From assembly GCA_027491335.1 (NCBI GenBank), contig JAIXWJ010000005.1:1-34886 (forward strand): a stretch of DNA of 34,886 nt, given 5' to 3'. This stretch comes from Actinomycetes bacterium (GTDB lineage: Bacteria; Actinomycetota; Acidimicrobiia; Acidimicrobiales; Ilumatobacteraceae). A program made the translations under genes and the position numbers. Below are positions 1-7,856 of this stretch, in pieces (the first letter of the stretch is position 1; each line of letters begins with the position of its first letter). The notes below the pieces were generated by a model. It did no database searches, was not told the DNA's origin, and was given only the letters and a program-made list of their open reading frames with translations.

Positions 1-479
1 AACGCCACGGCGGTGGTGTCGGATCCGCCACGGCCGAGCGTGGTGATCTCGCGATCGGTGCTGACGCCCTGGAAACCGGCCACCACGCACACCTTGCCTT
101 GGGCCAGCGCCTCGCGGGCACGATCACCCTTCACTTCGAGGATCTTGGCCTTGGTGTGCACCGTGTCGGTGATGATGCCGACTTGGCTACCCGTGAAGCT
201 GACCGCCTCGATACCCAGATCGGCCAGAGCCATGCACACCAGTGCCATGGAGATGCGCTCGCCGGTGGTGAGCAGCATGTCCATTTCGCGGGCCGGCTGG
301 GTGGACGACACGTCGTTGGCCAACTTGATGAGGTTGTCGGTGGACTTGCCCATGGCCGAGACCACCACCACCACGTCGTTGCCGTGGCGCTTGGTGAAGG
401 CCACGTGTTCGGCCACGGCGCGAATGCGCTCGGGGTCCGCCACCGAGGTGCCACCGAATTTCTGAACAATCAACGCCAC
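1..479 (-). CDS. lysC: Aspartate kinase, N-terminal part (runs off the window)
   Basis: Aspartate kinase phosphorylates L-aspartate, the first step towards lysine, threonine, methionine and diaminopimelate. Reading from a GTG at 479, the protein begins [20 protein letters not shown], carrying the KFGGTSV nucleotide-binding signature at the expected N-terminal place. Further on are [17 protein letters not shown] and [11 protein letters not shown], all typical of the amino-acid kinase fold of LysC. About 159 codons are visible; the rest of the catalytic domain and the ACT regulatory domains lie beyond position 1. The GTG start is supported by the KFGGTSV position and by a TAGCCT -10-like box 9 nt upstream with no Shine-Dalgarno, suggesting a leaderless mRNA. 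It is divergent from the cyclophilin gene. Identification is secure; only completeness is unknown. Confidence 0.93.
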   Translation of the reverse strand, partial: MALIVQKFGGTSVADPERIRAVAEHVAFTKRHGNDVVVVVSAMGKSTDNLIKLANDVSSTQPAREMDMLLTTGERISMALVCMALADLGIEAVSFTGSQVGIITDTVHTKAKILEVKGDRAREALAQGKVCVVAGFQGVSTDREITTLGRGGSDTTAVA

Positions 480-488
480 AAGGGTGTC

Positions 489-494
489 AGGCTA
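489..494 (-). promoter_or_regulatory. -10 box of lysC, leaderless type
   Basis: TAGCCT on the minus strand ends 9 nt before the lysC GTG, matching the actinobacterial TANNNT -10 pattern. No Shine-Dalgarno lies between, so transcription probably starts at or very near the start codon. The opposite-facing gene has the same hexamer at the same 9-nt distance. Confidence 0.5.
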
Positions 495-526
495 CCCGCC
501 GATGGGCATCCAGAGCGTTGCACGGC

Positions 527-532
527 TAGCCT
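527..532 (+). promoter_or_regulatory. -10 box of the cyclophilin gene, leaderless type
   Basis: TAGCCT lies 9 nt upstream of the GTG at 542, mirroring the lysC side exactly. Only 32 nt separate the two hexamers, so the -35 regions of the two promoters must overlap. No ribosome binding site is visible. Confidence 0.5.
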
Positions 533-541
533 TTCCCACTC

Positions 542-1384
542 GTGGGAACCGCAAAACGCGAACGCAAGAAGTCCAACCGTCAGCTCGGCCGTGAGCAGCA
601 ACTCCAGGCCGCTCGTCGTCAGAAGACCAGTCGCACGATCATCCGCGCCGTCTCGGCCGTGATCATCATCGTGGCCATCTTCTTCGGCATCGCCTTCCTC
701 ACCGACGACGGCGAGGACGCCACACCCACCACCACGGTGACCCCCGCCGGCGACGTCACCACCACCCAGCCCGGTTCGACCGACAGCACCACCGCCCCGG
801 CCGAGTTCGTCTACGGCACCACCGAGTGCCCGCCGGCCGAGGGTGCCGCCGAGCAGACCCAGGAATTCGCGGACTCGTTCCAGCTGTGCATCGACCCGAC
901 CAAGACGTACACCGCCACCGTCACCACCAACTTCGGTGAGTACACCGCGGTGCTCGATCCGGACAAGGCCCCCGGCACGGTGAACAACTTCGTCAGCTTG
1001 GCCCGCTCCAAGTACTTCGACGGCACCAACTGCCACCGCGCCATCCCCGACTTCATGGTGCAGTGCGGTGACCCCACCGCCACCGGTTCGGGCGGTCCCG
1101 GCTACAAGTTCGCCGACGAATTGCCGGCCGCGGGCGAGTACAAGATCGGTTCGTTGGCCATGGCCAACTCCGGCCCGAACACCAACGGCAGCCAGTTCTT
1201 CGTCATCACCGGCGATCAGGGCGTCTCGCTGCCCCCGAGCTACACATTGTTCGGTCAGGTCACCGACGGTCTCGACACCACCGTGTTCGACATGAACATG
1301 GCCGGCAACGACGACCCCAGTGCCAACGGTGTTCCGCCCAAGGGCGAAATCAAGATCATCTCGGTCACCATCGCCGAATCCTGA
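542..1384 (+). CDS. Membrane-anchored cyclophilin-type peptidyl-prolyl isomerase
   Basis: Catalyses cis-trans isomerisation of Xaa-Pro bonds, probably assisting folding of exported proteins at the outer face of the membrane. The 280-residue protein has a strongly basic N-terminus (residues 1-35), one membrane segment at about 36-53, a Thr-rich linker (about 60-85) and a C-terminal cyclophilin domain (about 115-280). Active-site hallmarks are visible: HRAIPDFMVQCGD and NTNGSQFFV. The domain order matches actinobacterial PpiB-type proteins. The GTG start gives the basic cytoplasmic tail expected for a type II membrane protein. It is convergent with the next gene, with one base between the stops. 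Confidence 0.9.
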   Translation: MGTAKRERKKSNRQLGREQQLQAARRQKTSRTIIRAVSAVIIIVAIFFGIAFLTDDGEDATPTTTVTPAGDVTTTQPGSTDSTTAPAEFVYGTTECPPAEGAAEQTQEFADSFQLCIDPTKTYTATVTTNFGEYTAVLDPDKAPGTVNNFVSLARSKYFDGTNCHRAIPDFMVQCGDPTATGSGGPGYKFADELPAAGEYKIGSLAMANSGPNTNGSQFFVITGDQGVSLPPSYTLFGQVTDGLDTTVFDMNMAGNDDPSANGVPPKGEIKIISVTIAES

Positions 1385-1385
1385 G

Positions 1386-2465
1386 TTAGTTCAATCCGAA
1401 CTCGCTGATCGACACCGGGCGTCCCTCGTCGATGCTGCGGTGGGCCGCGACGCCCACGACGACGCTCCACAAGCCGTCGTTCACCGACACCTCGGCCCGG
1501 GTCCCATCACGCACGGCATCGCAGAAGCGCGCCACCTCCACGTAGCTGGCACCGAAATGGAAGCCGGCATGAGCCACCGAAGAATCCATGATCGCCGCCA
1601 TGCTCCGCACCGAACGGTCGGCTCGCGCACCCACGTGAACCAGCCCGTCACCGGGCAACGCGGTTTCGGCTTTGCCTCGTGAACCGACCGCCACGATCTC
1701 CTGCTCGTTGCGGCCGGCCTCGGCGAACATGCACAGATCCAGGCTGGCGCGCACGCCATTGTCGTAGTCCACGATCACGAAGGCGTTGTCCAGAATGTCG
1801 CTGCGCTCACCGTCGTACACCTCGTCGAGGTGGTTCACGTCCTGGCCTCCGCTGGCGTACACCCGCGACGGTCGCGCGCCCACGGCCAGATTCATCAGAT
1901 CGAAGAAGTGACAGCACTTCTCCACCAAGGTTCCGCCGGTGTTGCGACTGAAGCGATTCCAGTTGTCCACCTTCACCAGGAACGGGAAGCGGTGTTCGCG
2001 AATGGAGAGCATGCGCAACTCCCCCAACTCGTTCGAACGCACGACGTCCAGCAACGCCGCGATGGGCGCCATGTAGCGGTACTCCAGGCCGACCCAAGTG
2101 ATCGCCTCGCGTCGTCCGGCGCGTTCCACCACAGTCACGCAATCCTCGATCGTGGTGCACATCGGCTTCTCCACCAACACGGGCAGATCTCCCGCCAACA
2201 CATCGGCCAACACGGCCGCGTGCGTGTGGTTCGGCGAGGCCACGATCACCGCGTCCACCGCACCCGATGCCAAGAGTTCTCGATGATCATGGAAGAACGC
2301 CACCTCGGCCGAACGATCACCGAGATTGTCGCGTGCCCATCCGAGGGGCACGTCGTTCGGGTCGCTGACGGCCGTGATGGTGGCGCCCGGCAACGCGTTC
2401 ACGTTGCGGATGTGCTCGCACCCCATCATCCCGGTGCCGATCACACCGATTCGCAGGTCGGTCAT
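1386..2465 (-). CDS. Gfo/Idh/MocA-family NAD(P)-dependent oxidoreductase
   Basis: A dehydrogenase of the glucose-fructose oxidoreductase/inositol dehydrogenase family, usually acting on sugars, inositols or related cyclic substrates; the substrate cannot be read from sequence. The 359-residue protein has an N-terminal Rossmann motif (VIGTGMMG, residues 8-15), the family's EKP motif in LVEKPMCTT near residue 100 (the Lys is the usual catalytic residue), and the C-terminal alpha/beta domain containing GGTLVEKCCHFFDL, where the conserved His sits. Length is normal. The ATG follows a TACGGT box by 6 nt without a Shine-Dalgarno, so it is probably leaderless. It is separated from the gene upstream by a 17-bp hairpin and is likely monocistronic. 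Confidence 0.88.
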   Translation of the reverse strand: MTDLRIGVIGTGMMGCEHIRNVNALPGATITAVSDPNDVPLGWARDNLGDRSAEVAFFHDHRELLASGAVDAVIVASPNHTHAAVLADVLAGDLPVLVEKPMCTTIEDCVTVVERAGRREAITWVGLEYRYMAPIAALLDVVRSNELGELRMLSIREHRFPFLVKVDNWNRFSRNTGGTLVEKCCHFFDLMNLAVGARPSRVYASGGQDVNHLDEVYDGERSDILDNAFVIVDYDNGVRASLDLCMFAEAGRNEQEIVAVGSRGKAETALPGDGLVHVGARADRSVRSMAAIMDSSVAHAGFHFGASYVEVARFCDAVRDGTRAEVSVNDGLWSVVVGVAAHRSIDEGRPVSISEFGLN

Positions 2466-2471
2466 GTCCCA

Positions 2472-2477
2472 ACCGTA
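2472..2477 (-). promoter_or_regulatory. -10 box of the Gfo/Idh/MocA gene, leaderless type
   Basis: TACGGT on the minus strand, 6 nt before the ATG at 2465. It fits TANNNT and leaves no room for a ribosome binding site. It lies just downstream of the 2492-2529 hairpin, so this gene is transcribed independently. Confidence 0.5.
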
Positions 2478-2491
2478 CCCGTGAATGCGAA

Positions 2492-2529
2492 GAGGGGATG
2501 TTCCTCGGTCACCCGAGGAACATCCCCTC
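2492..2529. terminator. Perfect 17-bp hairpin, probable terminator
   Basis: Arms 2492-2508 (GAGGGGATGTTCCTCGG) and 2513-2529 are exact reverse complements around a 4-nt loop (TCAC). It begins about 23 nt after the stop of the propeller gene (transcribed leftwards). No T-run follows on the minus strand; U-tract-less terminators are common in high-G+C actinobacteria. Termination is inferred; the stem itself is seen directly. Confidence 0.75.
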
Positions 2530-2552
2530 CGAAACTCGCTGTCGCGTGACGA

Positions 2553-5162
2553 CTACTGGTTGAAGTATCCGTTCACGTCGACGATCAGGTGCGCCTTGCC
2601 GTACACGTAGAAGCACACCTTGCCTTGGCCGCTCACCGGAGCGATCACGGCGTTCGGGACCGTCTGACCGAACACGAAGTTCAGGCTGGACGCGTCCGGA
2701 CGAGTGCCGCACGGGTACACCGTCACGAAGCCACCCTCGTTGGGGGCCTCGCCGTCGACCACCGTCACGTTCAACGACACCGCGCCGACACCACTGGCCG
2801 GAACGTTGTTGCGGCCCGTCACCGTGAACTCCAGCGGGGTTCCGTTGCCGCGACCGTCACCGAACTTGGCGGTGCCCACACCACCGATGTTCTGACGCGT
2901 GTCGAACTGACGCGCGGGGGTCAGGGAATTGAAACCCGACGACCCGAAGTATCCGTTCACGTCGGCGATCAGGTGCGCCTTGCCGTACACGTAGAAGCAC
3001 ACCTTGCCAGCCTGGCTGACGGGCGTGATCACCGCGTTCGGGACCGTCTGACCGAAACGGAAGTTCAGGTTCGACGCGTCCGGACGAGTGCCGCACGGGT
3101 ACACCGTCACGAAGCCACCCTCGTCGGGGGCCTCACCGTCGACCACCGTCACGTTCAACGACACCGCGCCGACGCCACTGGCCGGAACGCCACCGTTGCC
3201 GGTCACCGTGAACTCCAGCGGGGTTCCGTTGCCACGACCGTCACCGATCTTGGCCGTACCCACACCACCGATGTTCTGACGCGTGTCCAACAGACGCGCG
3301 GGCGACACCGAGTTGAATCCCAGGCCGGAGGTGAAGTAGCCGTTCACGTCGGCCAGCAGGTGCGCCTTGCCGTACACGTAGAAGCACACCTTGCCTTGGG
3401 CGCTCACGGGGGTGATCACCGCGTTGGGGACCGTCTGACCGAAACGGAAGTTGAGGTTCGACGCGTCCGGACGAGTGCCGCACGGGTACACCGTCACGAA
3501 GCCACCCTCGTTGGGGGCCTCACCGTCGACCACCGTCACGTTCAACGACACCGCACCGATGGTCGAAGCCGAGGCGGGCAATCCACCCTTGTTCAGCACC
3601 GTGAACTCCAGCGGGGTTCCGTTGCCACGACCGTCACCGATCTTGGCCGTACCCACACCACCGATGTTCTGACGCGTGTCGAACACGCGCGTCGGAGCCA
3701 AAGCGGAGAAGGAGGAGGACGACGCCGTGAACGGCACCATGAACAAGTCGATGTCGGCGCTACCACCGCTGGCGCCACGAATGTTGCTGGCGCCCGAGGC
3801 AACCAACACCACGCCCTGACCAGTGGTCGCGTTGTAATCCAGATCGGCCAACGAGCTGTTCGCGTCGGCCGCGTTACCGGCGGCGTTCGACGAGATCAAC
3901 TGGGTCGTACGCAACACCGTGTCGTACAGGTACACGTCGAGGCGGTTGTTGCTGTCGTTGGCCGAGATGAAGTCGTCGTTGGACTCGTAGGCGATGAAGC
4001 GGCAGTCGGCCGAGATCCGCGGAGCGGTGGCCGAGGTGGCCGCCTGACCCGTGGTGATCTTGCTCACCAGACTGACCACCGGGCTCGCGCCGCGGTTGTC
4101 CCACAAGTACACGCCTTCGGCCGGACCGGAGTTGCCGGCCAACAAGTCGAAGCCGGAGTTGGCCTTGAACGCGATGCAATTGCCATCGGCGGAAATCGCT
4201 GGCGCGTACTCCGTGTCGATCAACGCCGACGTGGATGGTGTTCCGTTCGGCTTCACGCTGGCGTAAGCCACATCGGTCACCGACGAAGCACCCACCTCGC
4301 TGATCACCAGTCCACCCACGGTTCCCGACGAGCTGACCACGTCGACGGCGTCGGTCACGAAAGTCACCTTCGTTCCGTCAGTATTGAGTGCCGGCAAGTA
4401 GCCGCCGCCTTCGGCGCCACCGGAGGCGAACGCGCTCACCCACACCGCGGGCGTCGCGACGCTTCCGAGCGTGTTCACGTACACGTCGGGGGCGAAGTTC
4501 ATGTCGTCCACGTTGAAGTACTCGTCCGTCACGAACGCGACCTTGGTGCAGTCGCTGCTGAACCGCGGCGAGTACGCACCGTTGCTGGCAACGACGTTCT
4601 CCTCGAGATCCGTGTCGTACGAAATGCTCACCACGCTGACCGTCACGGCGTTGGCCGAAGCGAACTCGTCGAAGATGCCGTCGGCATCCGCGTCACGGTC
4701 GATCACGTACACGTCCGGTGCTCCGTTCGCATCGGCGATGTCGAACTCGTTCTCGGTCACGTACGCCACCTTGCGACCGGTGGAGCAGATCTCCGGGTCG
4801 TAACTGTTCAGACCGGATCCGCCTTCGGTGCCGTTCGCGGCGACGCTGAGTCGCGTGACCGCGGTGCCGTTGGTGACGAACACGTCGACGGCACCGTTGG
4901 TGTCACCGGCGACCAGGTCGCTCGACAACGACTCGAAGACCGTCCAGCGAACACCACCCGACGTCAACGTGGTGGACACGCCGCCGGCATCACCGACGCC
5001 GGCCTCGCCCACACCACCGTTGGGATCTCCGCCACCGGTGTCCAGAACCAATCGTGTGGCGGTGGCCAACGTGGCCGCCGAAGCGGGTGCGGACCCCACC
5101 GCACCCGCCCCGAGCGAACCCACGAGGCCGGCCACCACGAGATAACCGAAACTCTTCTTCAT
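2553..5162 (-). CDS. Secreted TolB/WD40-like beta-propeller protein with three C-terminal repeats
   Basis: An exported 869-residue protein of unknown function. Residues 1-29 form a signal peptide (MKK start, hydrophobic core, ends in APASAA). Residues about 45-480 contain repeated propeller-like units such as DTNGAVDVFVTNG, DANGAPDVYVIDRD and FISANDSNNRLDVYLYD, followed by phrases like ISADCRFIAYES, resembling TolB/PD40 blades. The C-terminal third consists of three tandem repeats of 131, 128 and 126 residues, each beginning Phe-(N/S)-x-(V/L)-x-P-(A/T)-R, then FDTRQNIGGVGTAK or similar, YPCGTRPDAS and KVCFYVYGKAHL, ending DVNGYF. Such repeats are found on large secreted actinobacterial proteins. 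A strong Shine-Dalgarno (AAGGAGG) sits just upstream of the ATG. It starts 35 nt after the PstS-like gene and is probably co-transcribed with it. Confidence 0.8.
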   Translation of the reverse strand: MKKSFGYLVVAGLVGSLGAGAVGSAPASAATLATATRLVLDTGGGDPNGGVGEAGVGDAGGVSTTLTSGGVRWTVFESLSSDLVAGDTNGAVDVFVTNGTAVTRLSVAANGTEGGSGLNSYDPEICSTGRKVAYVTENEFDIADANGAPDVYVIDRDADADGIFDEFASANAVTVSVVSISYDTDLEENVVASNGAYSPRFSSDCTKVAFVTDEYFNVDDMNFAPDVYVNTLGSVATPAVWVSAFASGGAEGGGYLPALNTDGTKVTFVTDAVDVVSSSGTVGGLVISEVGASSVTDVAYASVKPNGTPSTSALIDTEYAPAISADGNCIAFKANSGFDLLAGNSGPAEGVYLWDNRGASPVVSLVSKITTGQAATSATAPRISADCRFIAYESNDDFISANDSNNRLDVYLYDTVLRTTQLISSNAAGNAADANSSLADLDYNATTGQGVVLVASGASNIRGASGGSADIDLFMVPFTASSSSFSALAPTRVFDTRQNIGGVGTAKIGDGRGNGTPLEFTVLNKGGLPASASTIGAVSLNVTVVDGEAPNEGGFVTVYPCGTRPDASNLNFRFGQTVPNAVITPVSAQGKVCFYVYGKAHLLADVNGYFTSGLGFNSVSPARLLDTRQNIGGVGTAKIGDGRGNGTPLEFTVTGNGGVPASGVGAVSLNVTVVDGEAPDEGGFVTVYPCGTRPDASNLNFRFGQTVPNAVITPVSQAGKVCFYVYGKAHLIADVNGYFGSSGFNSLTPARQFDTRQNIGGVGTAKFGDGRGNGTPLEFTVTGRNNVPASGVGAVSLNVTVVDGEAPNEGGFVTVYPCGTRPDASSLNFVFGQTVPNAVIAPVSGQGKVCFYVYGKAHLIVDVNGYFNQ
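2556..2933 (-). repeat. C-terminal tandem repeat unit 3
   Basis: Third (last) of three in-frame repeats in the propeller protein, 126 codons. It differs from unit 2 mainly in FVFG for FRFG and in a few loop residues. Long stretches are identical at the DNA level, so recombination between copies is possible. Confidence 0.85.
2934..3317 (-). repeat. C-terminal tandem repeat unit 2
   Basis: Middle repeat, 128 codons, beginning FNSVSPARLLDTRQNIGG and ending DVNGYFGSSG. It carries the same two cysteines (YPCGT and KVCFY) as the other units, likely a disulfide in each repeat. Confidence 0.85.
3318..3710 (-). repeat. C-terminal tandem repeat unit 1
   Basis: First repeat, 131 codons, beginning FSALAPTRVFDTRQNIGG. 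It is the most divergent of the three (STIGAVSLN region three residues longer) yet still nearly identical across the YPCGTRPDASNLNFRFGQT segment. Confidence 0.85.
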
Positions 5163-5197
5163 CAGTCCTCCTTCAGGTTGATGATCGAACTGATGGG

Positions 5198-6817
5198 TCA
5201 GAGGGCCTTGTTCAGACGGCAGTAGGACTGTCCGAGCGCACCGTTGGTGGGATCGGTCGCGGCCAAGGGCAGCGGCTTCAAGCCATAGGCGGCGATGATC
5301 TTGCGCGCGGTGAGGTCGCCACAGATGAATCCGGGCACACCGCCAACGGCCACGTTCGTGTCGGCCGTGTCACCGTCGAAGTTGCAATCGTCGGCTCCAC
5401 CTTCGTTGCCATCACTGCAACCTGCGGGCTGAATGGACACGCCGACGAAGCGACGCGAGTCCTCGATGCGGGGATACAGGTTGCCCGTGGTCGAGCTGAG
5501 GCCGACGTAGTTGTAGACCAGACGAGTTCCCTCGAAACGCGACGTGGTCTCGTTGATGCTGCTGAACGACGGACGCTTGAGGTCGCCGGTGTTGGCGAAC
5601 TTGCCGAACACCGCACCGTTGCGCTTGTCGGTCTCCAGAGCCTTGGCCTGGATCACCCAGCGGCTGTATCCGTAGAAGCAGATCGCGTCGGGCTTGTTGG
5701 CGTCGGACACGTTGCGGCAGTCGTGCTCCTGCACCTGGGTGAAAGGAGTGAAGCTCGTGCCCGGGCGACCATCACGGTCGACACCACCGAAGCCGTCGCA
5801 GTTGGCGAGGAAGTCGTTGTCGTTGTTCGAAATCTTGCCAATGAGGGTGGTCGCTACGTCGGTGCCGGTGCCCGAACCCAACTGCACGCGATAGGCCCGA
5901 ATCGGATCGGTGTCGGTGGCGTTTCCGGTGACGTCGCCCCACAACGAGAACTCGGGATAACCGGGGATTCGGTCACCCACCTGATCGGCGGTGCCACTGC
6001 CGTTCGGATCGACTCGCGTGCCGGTGTAGCAGGTGTAGATCTTGCCCAGCTGTGTCTTCGTGAGGCCGGTCTGGGCCACACCATGATCGTTTCCGCTGAA
6101 GTAGGTCCAGTCGATGGCGTCGAGCGCGAAGGCCCAACCTTCCAACTTGACGCTCGTGGAACGCGACGACGAGCGGGCGATGTCGATGCACGCCGAACCA
6201 GCGGTAGCACCCGGGCTGTTGGCTCCGTTGTACGTCACACCGTTCTGAGCGGAACCTTCCACCGCGCCTCGACCGTTACCCGAACCGTTCGGGGGAACGA
6301 TTCCGAGGTACCAGGTCTCGCCCACATCGGTCGTGTCGGTGTCGCCGTTCAGGTCGGCCGTCGCGAGGGTTCCACCCTCGGGCGCCAAACCGGCCACCGC
6401 GGTACCGTCGGCGGTGTCACCGTCGGTGTTGTTGTCACGCGATCCGTAACCACCGAACACCATGTTCACCTTGCAGTCGTTGTCGGCCGGCAGAACGATG
6501 CCACCGGGCCAGGTCGAACGAGCATCGGCGAGCCATGCCTTGTTGGCCGACACCGCGGTCGACTCACCGCTCTCCACGTTCGGGTTGGCGGCCAACAACG
6601 GCGGGATGTTCACCGCGCGGTCCTTGTTGGGGTTGTAACGCGAGTTCGTGTTGTGAGCGGCCGACAAGGCCTCCATCACGAACGTCGTGGTGTCCGAACC
6701 CGCGATACCGAGGATGTCCTTCTGACTACCGTCGGCACCGGCGTTCACTTGAGCGGGCAGGGCGCACAGACTCAGTACCGATGCGATGCCCACTGCTGAA
6801 CCGAGCAGCTTCTTCAC
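5198..6817 (-). CDS. Secreted PstS-like substrate-binding protein
   Basis: Probable extracytoplasmic ligand-binding protein related to phosphate-binding PstS. The 539-residue product has a signal peptide (about residues 1-26, MKKLLGSAVGIAS...) and then GIAGSDTTTFVMEAL, the GSDTT phosphate-loop-like motif of actinobacterial PstS-like proteins. Further on, WAFALDAIDWTY and LTKTQLGKIYTCYTG correspond to the PstS region where the second lobe begins. It is longer than PstS (about 350-400) because of Asp/Gly/Thr-rich insertions such as the DNNTDGDTADG segment. No lipobox is convincing. GTG start with AGGAG 6 nt upstream. Its upstream region shares an 18-bp motif with the pstC promoter, arguing for co-regulation by phosphate. 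Ligand identity is inferred. Confidence 0.75.
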   Translation of the reverse strand: MKKLLGSAVGIASVLSLCALPAQVNAGADGSQKDILGIAGSDTTTFVMEALSAAHNTNSRYNPNKDRAVNIPPLLAANPNVESGESTAVSANKAWLADARSTWPGGIVLPADNDCKVNMVFGGYGSRDNNTDGDTADGTAVAGLAPEGGTLATADLNGDTDTTDVGETWYLGIVPPNGSGNGRGAVEGSAQNGVTYNGANSPGATAGSACIDIARSSSRSTSVKLEGWAFALDAIDWTYFSGNDHGVAQTGLTKTQLGKIYTCYTGTRVDPNGSGTADQVGDRIPGYPEFSLWGDVTGNATDTDPIRAYRVQLGSGTGTDVATTLIGKISNNDNDFLANCDGFGGVDRDGRPGTSFTPFTQVQEHDCRNVSDANKPDAICFYGYSRWVIQAKALETDKRNGAVFGKFANTGDLKRPSFSSINETTSRFEGTRLVYNYVGLSSTTGNLYPRIEDSRRFVGVSIQPAGCSDGNEGGADDCNFDGDTADTNVAVGGVPGFICGDLTARKIIAAYGLKPLPLAATDPTNGALGQSYCRLNKAL

Positions 6818-6900
6818 GTGTGTCTCCTAATGGGGTGAGAACGTCGAACGATTTCGACGCCTCATCCTCAAACACCAACGTGAACGCCCTCCGAGACGAA

Positions 6901-6918
6901 CCTGTCCTCTAGGTGAAC
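6901..6918 (-). promoter_or_regulatory. PHO-box-like motif upstream of the PstS-like gene
   Basis: On the minus strand 6918-6901 reads GTTCACCTAGAGGACAGG, identical at 16 of 18 bases to the sequence in front of pstC. A further half-site GTTCACG begins at 6885, exactly 33 nt (three 11-nt turns) downstream. The site is about 85-100 nt upstream of the GTG at 6817. GTTCACC is the core of the Streptomyces PhoP direct repeats; binding here is inferred. Confidence 0.55.
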
Positions 6919-6953
6919 AGTGTCTGTGCAGTTGGCGACCGAATCGACGGTGA

Positions 6954-7856
6954 TCAGAGCGAGCCCGGGCCGGTCAACGACAGCGCCGACCACACCTCGA
7001 CCACGATCCACATCGCGATCGGGACCACGATCATCCACCCCACGCGTCGTCCGACCTGAGCCAAGACGAAAGGAACCGAGATCGCGACCAACGCCGCCAA
7101 GAACAACCAACGAGCCATGGCACCCCACGAGCCGGTGTCGCCACTCGTGCCGAGTTCCTCCGTGGTGGTCGTGTGGTTCGCCGGCTCGCCGGCCGGGAAC
7201 ACCGACGACGTCAACGAGGCGCGCACCACGAGACGATCGGAATCGTCCAACATGGTGCTGAGGATCAACATGTGGCCCTCACCCTGGAAAGCCGCCATGT
7301 CCCGCGATGAACGAGTGGTGACATCGATGACTTCGTAGGTGTGAACACCCTGACCGGTGGTGGCGGTGATCTCGTCGCCCACCACCACCCGATCCAGATT
7401 CGCGAACTCCGCGCCGTGGTTTCGGCTACGAGCCAGAACGGCCGACACCCCGGGCTGACCCGGAAGCGCGGAACCAATCAGGTGGCCGGCGGCTTTCGAC
7501 AATTCGCGCGCCGTGGAACCCTCCACCACGACCGCGCGCAGGTCACGACTCTGCACCTCGATCAAGGCGACCGGCGTACCCAACGCGATGGGGTTCGACA
7601 CCGGTGCGACACCGTTCAACAAGTCCGAGGCCAACTTTTCCTCGAGCATCGCGGACTGACGTCCGTGAATGATCGGCGCCAAAACCGCTCCGAACACGAA
7701 CGAGCCGAACGAAAACACGAACAGCACCACGGCCAAGCGTCGCGCCAAACGAACGGTGCGGGACACCGACCGTGGGGACTCTTCGATGGTGGGTTCGTCG
7801 TCGAGAGCGAACACATCGGTGTTGCTCGACATGACGGGCGTGATGATGTCGCTCAT
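6954..7856 (-). CDS. Sortase-fold membrane protein lacking catalytic His and Cys
   Basis: A 300-residue protein: cytoplasmic N-terminus, membrane segment at about 41-63, an extracellular sortase-like domain (about 95-218), then two more membrane segments (about 247-268 and 272-292). The domain reads like class D/E sortases: GHLIGSALPGQPG, FANLDRVVVGDEI, HTYEVIDV and RLVVRA. However, the catalytic His of the usual AGHR motif is Ser144 (LARSRNHG), and the catalytic Cys of LTLTTC is Met202 (LILSTML). The conserved Arg (R208) remains. Neither change is a single-base error (AGC and ATG codons). It should therefore not act as a transpeptidase. The ATG overlaps the stop of the preceding anchored PstS-like gene (ATGA), so the two are translationally coupled and the products may interact. 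Confidence 0.75.
   Translation of the reverse strand: MSDIITPVMSSNTDVFALDDEPTIEESPRSVSRTVRLARRLAVVLFVFSFGSFVFGAVLAPIIHGRQSAMLEEKLASDLLNGVAPVSNPIALGTPVALIEVQSRDLRAVVVEGSTARELSKAAGHLIGSALPGQPGVSAVLARSRNHGAEFANLDRVVVGDEITATTGQGVHTYEVIDVTTRSSRDMAAFQGEGHMLILSTMLDDSDRLVVRASLTSSVFPAGEPANHTTTTEELGTSGDTGSWGAMARWLFLAALVAISVPFVLAQVGRRVGWMIVVPIAMWIVVEVWSALSLTGPGSL

Noticed and set aside
2589-5225. 878-codon plus-strand frame opposite the propeller protein
   Set aside because: His/Arg/Val-rich composition typical of antisense to G+C-rich genes; the minus strand has a signal peptide, Shine-Dalgarno and recognisable repeats.
5054-6799. 581-codon plus-strand frame opposite the PstS-like gene
   Set aside because: Same antisense composition; the minus strand carries signal peptide and PstS-like motifs.
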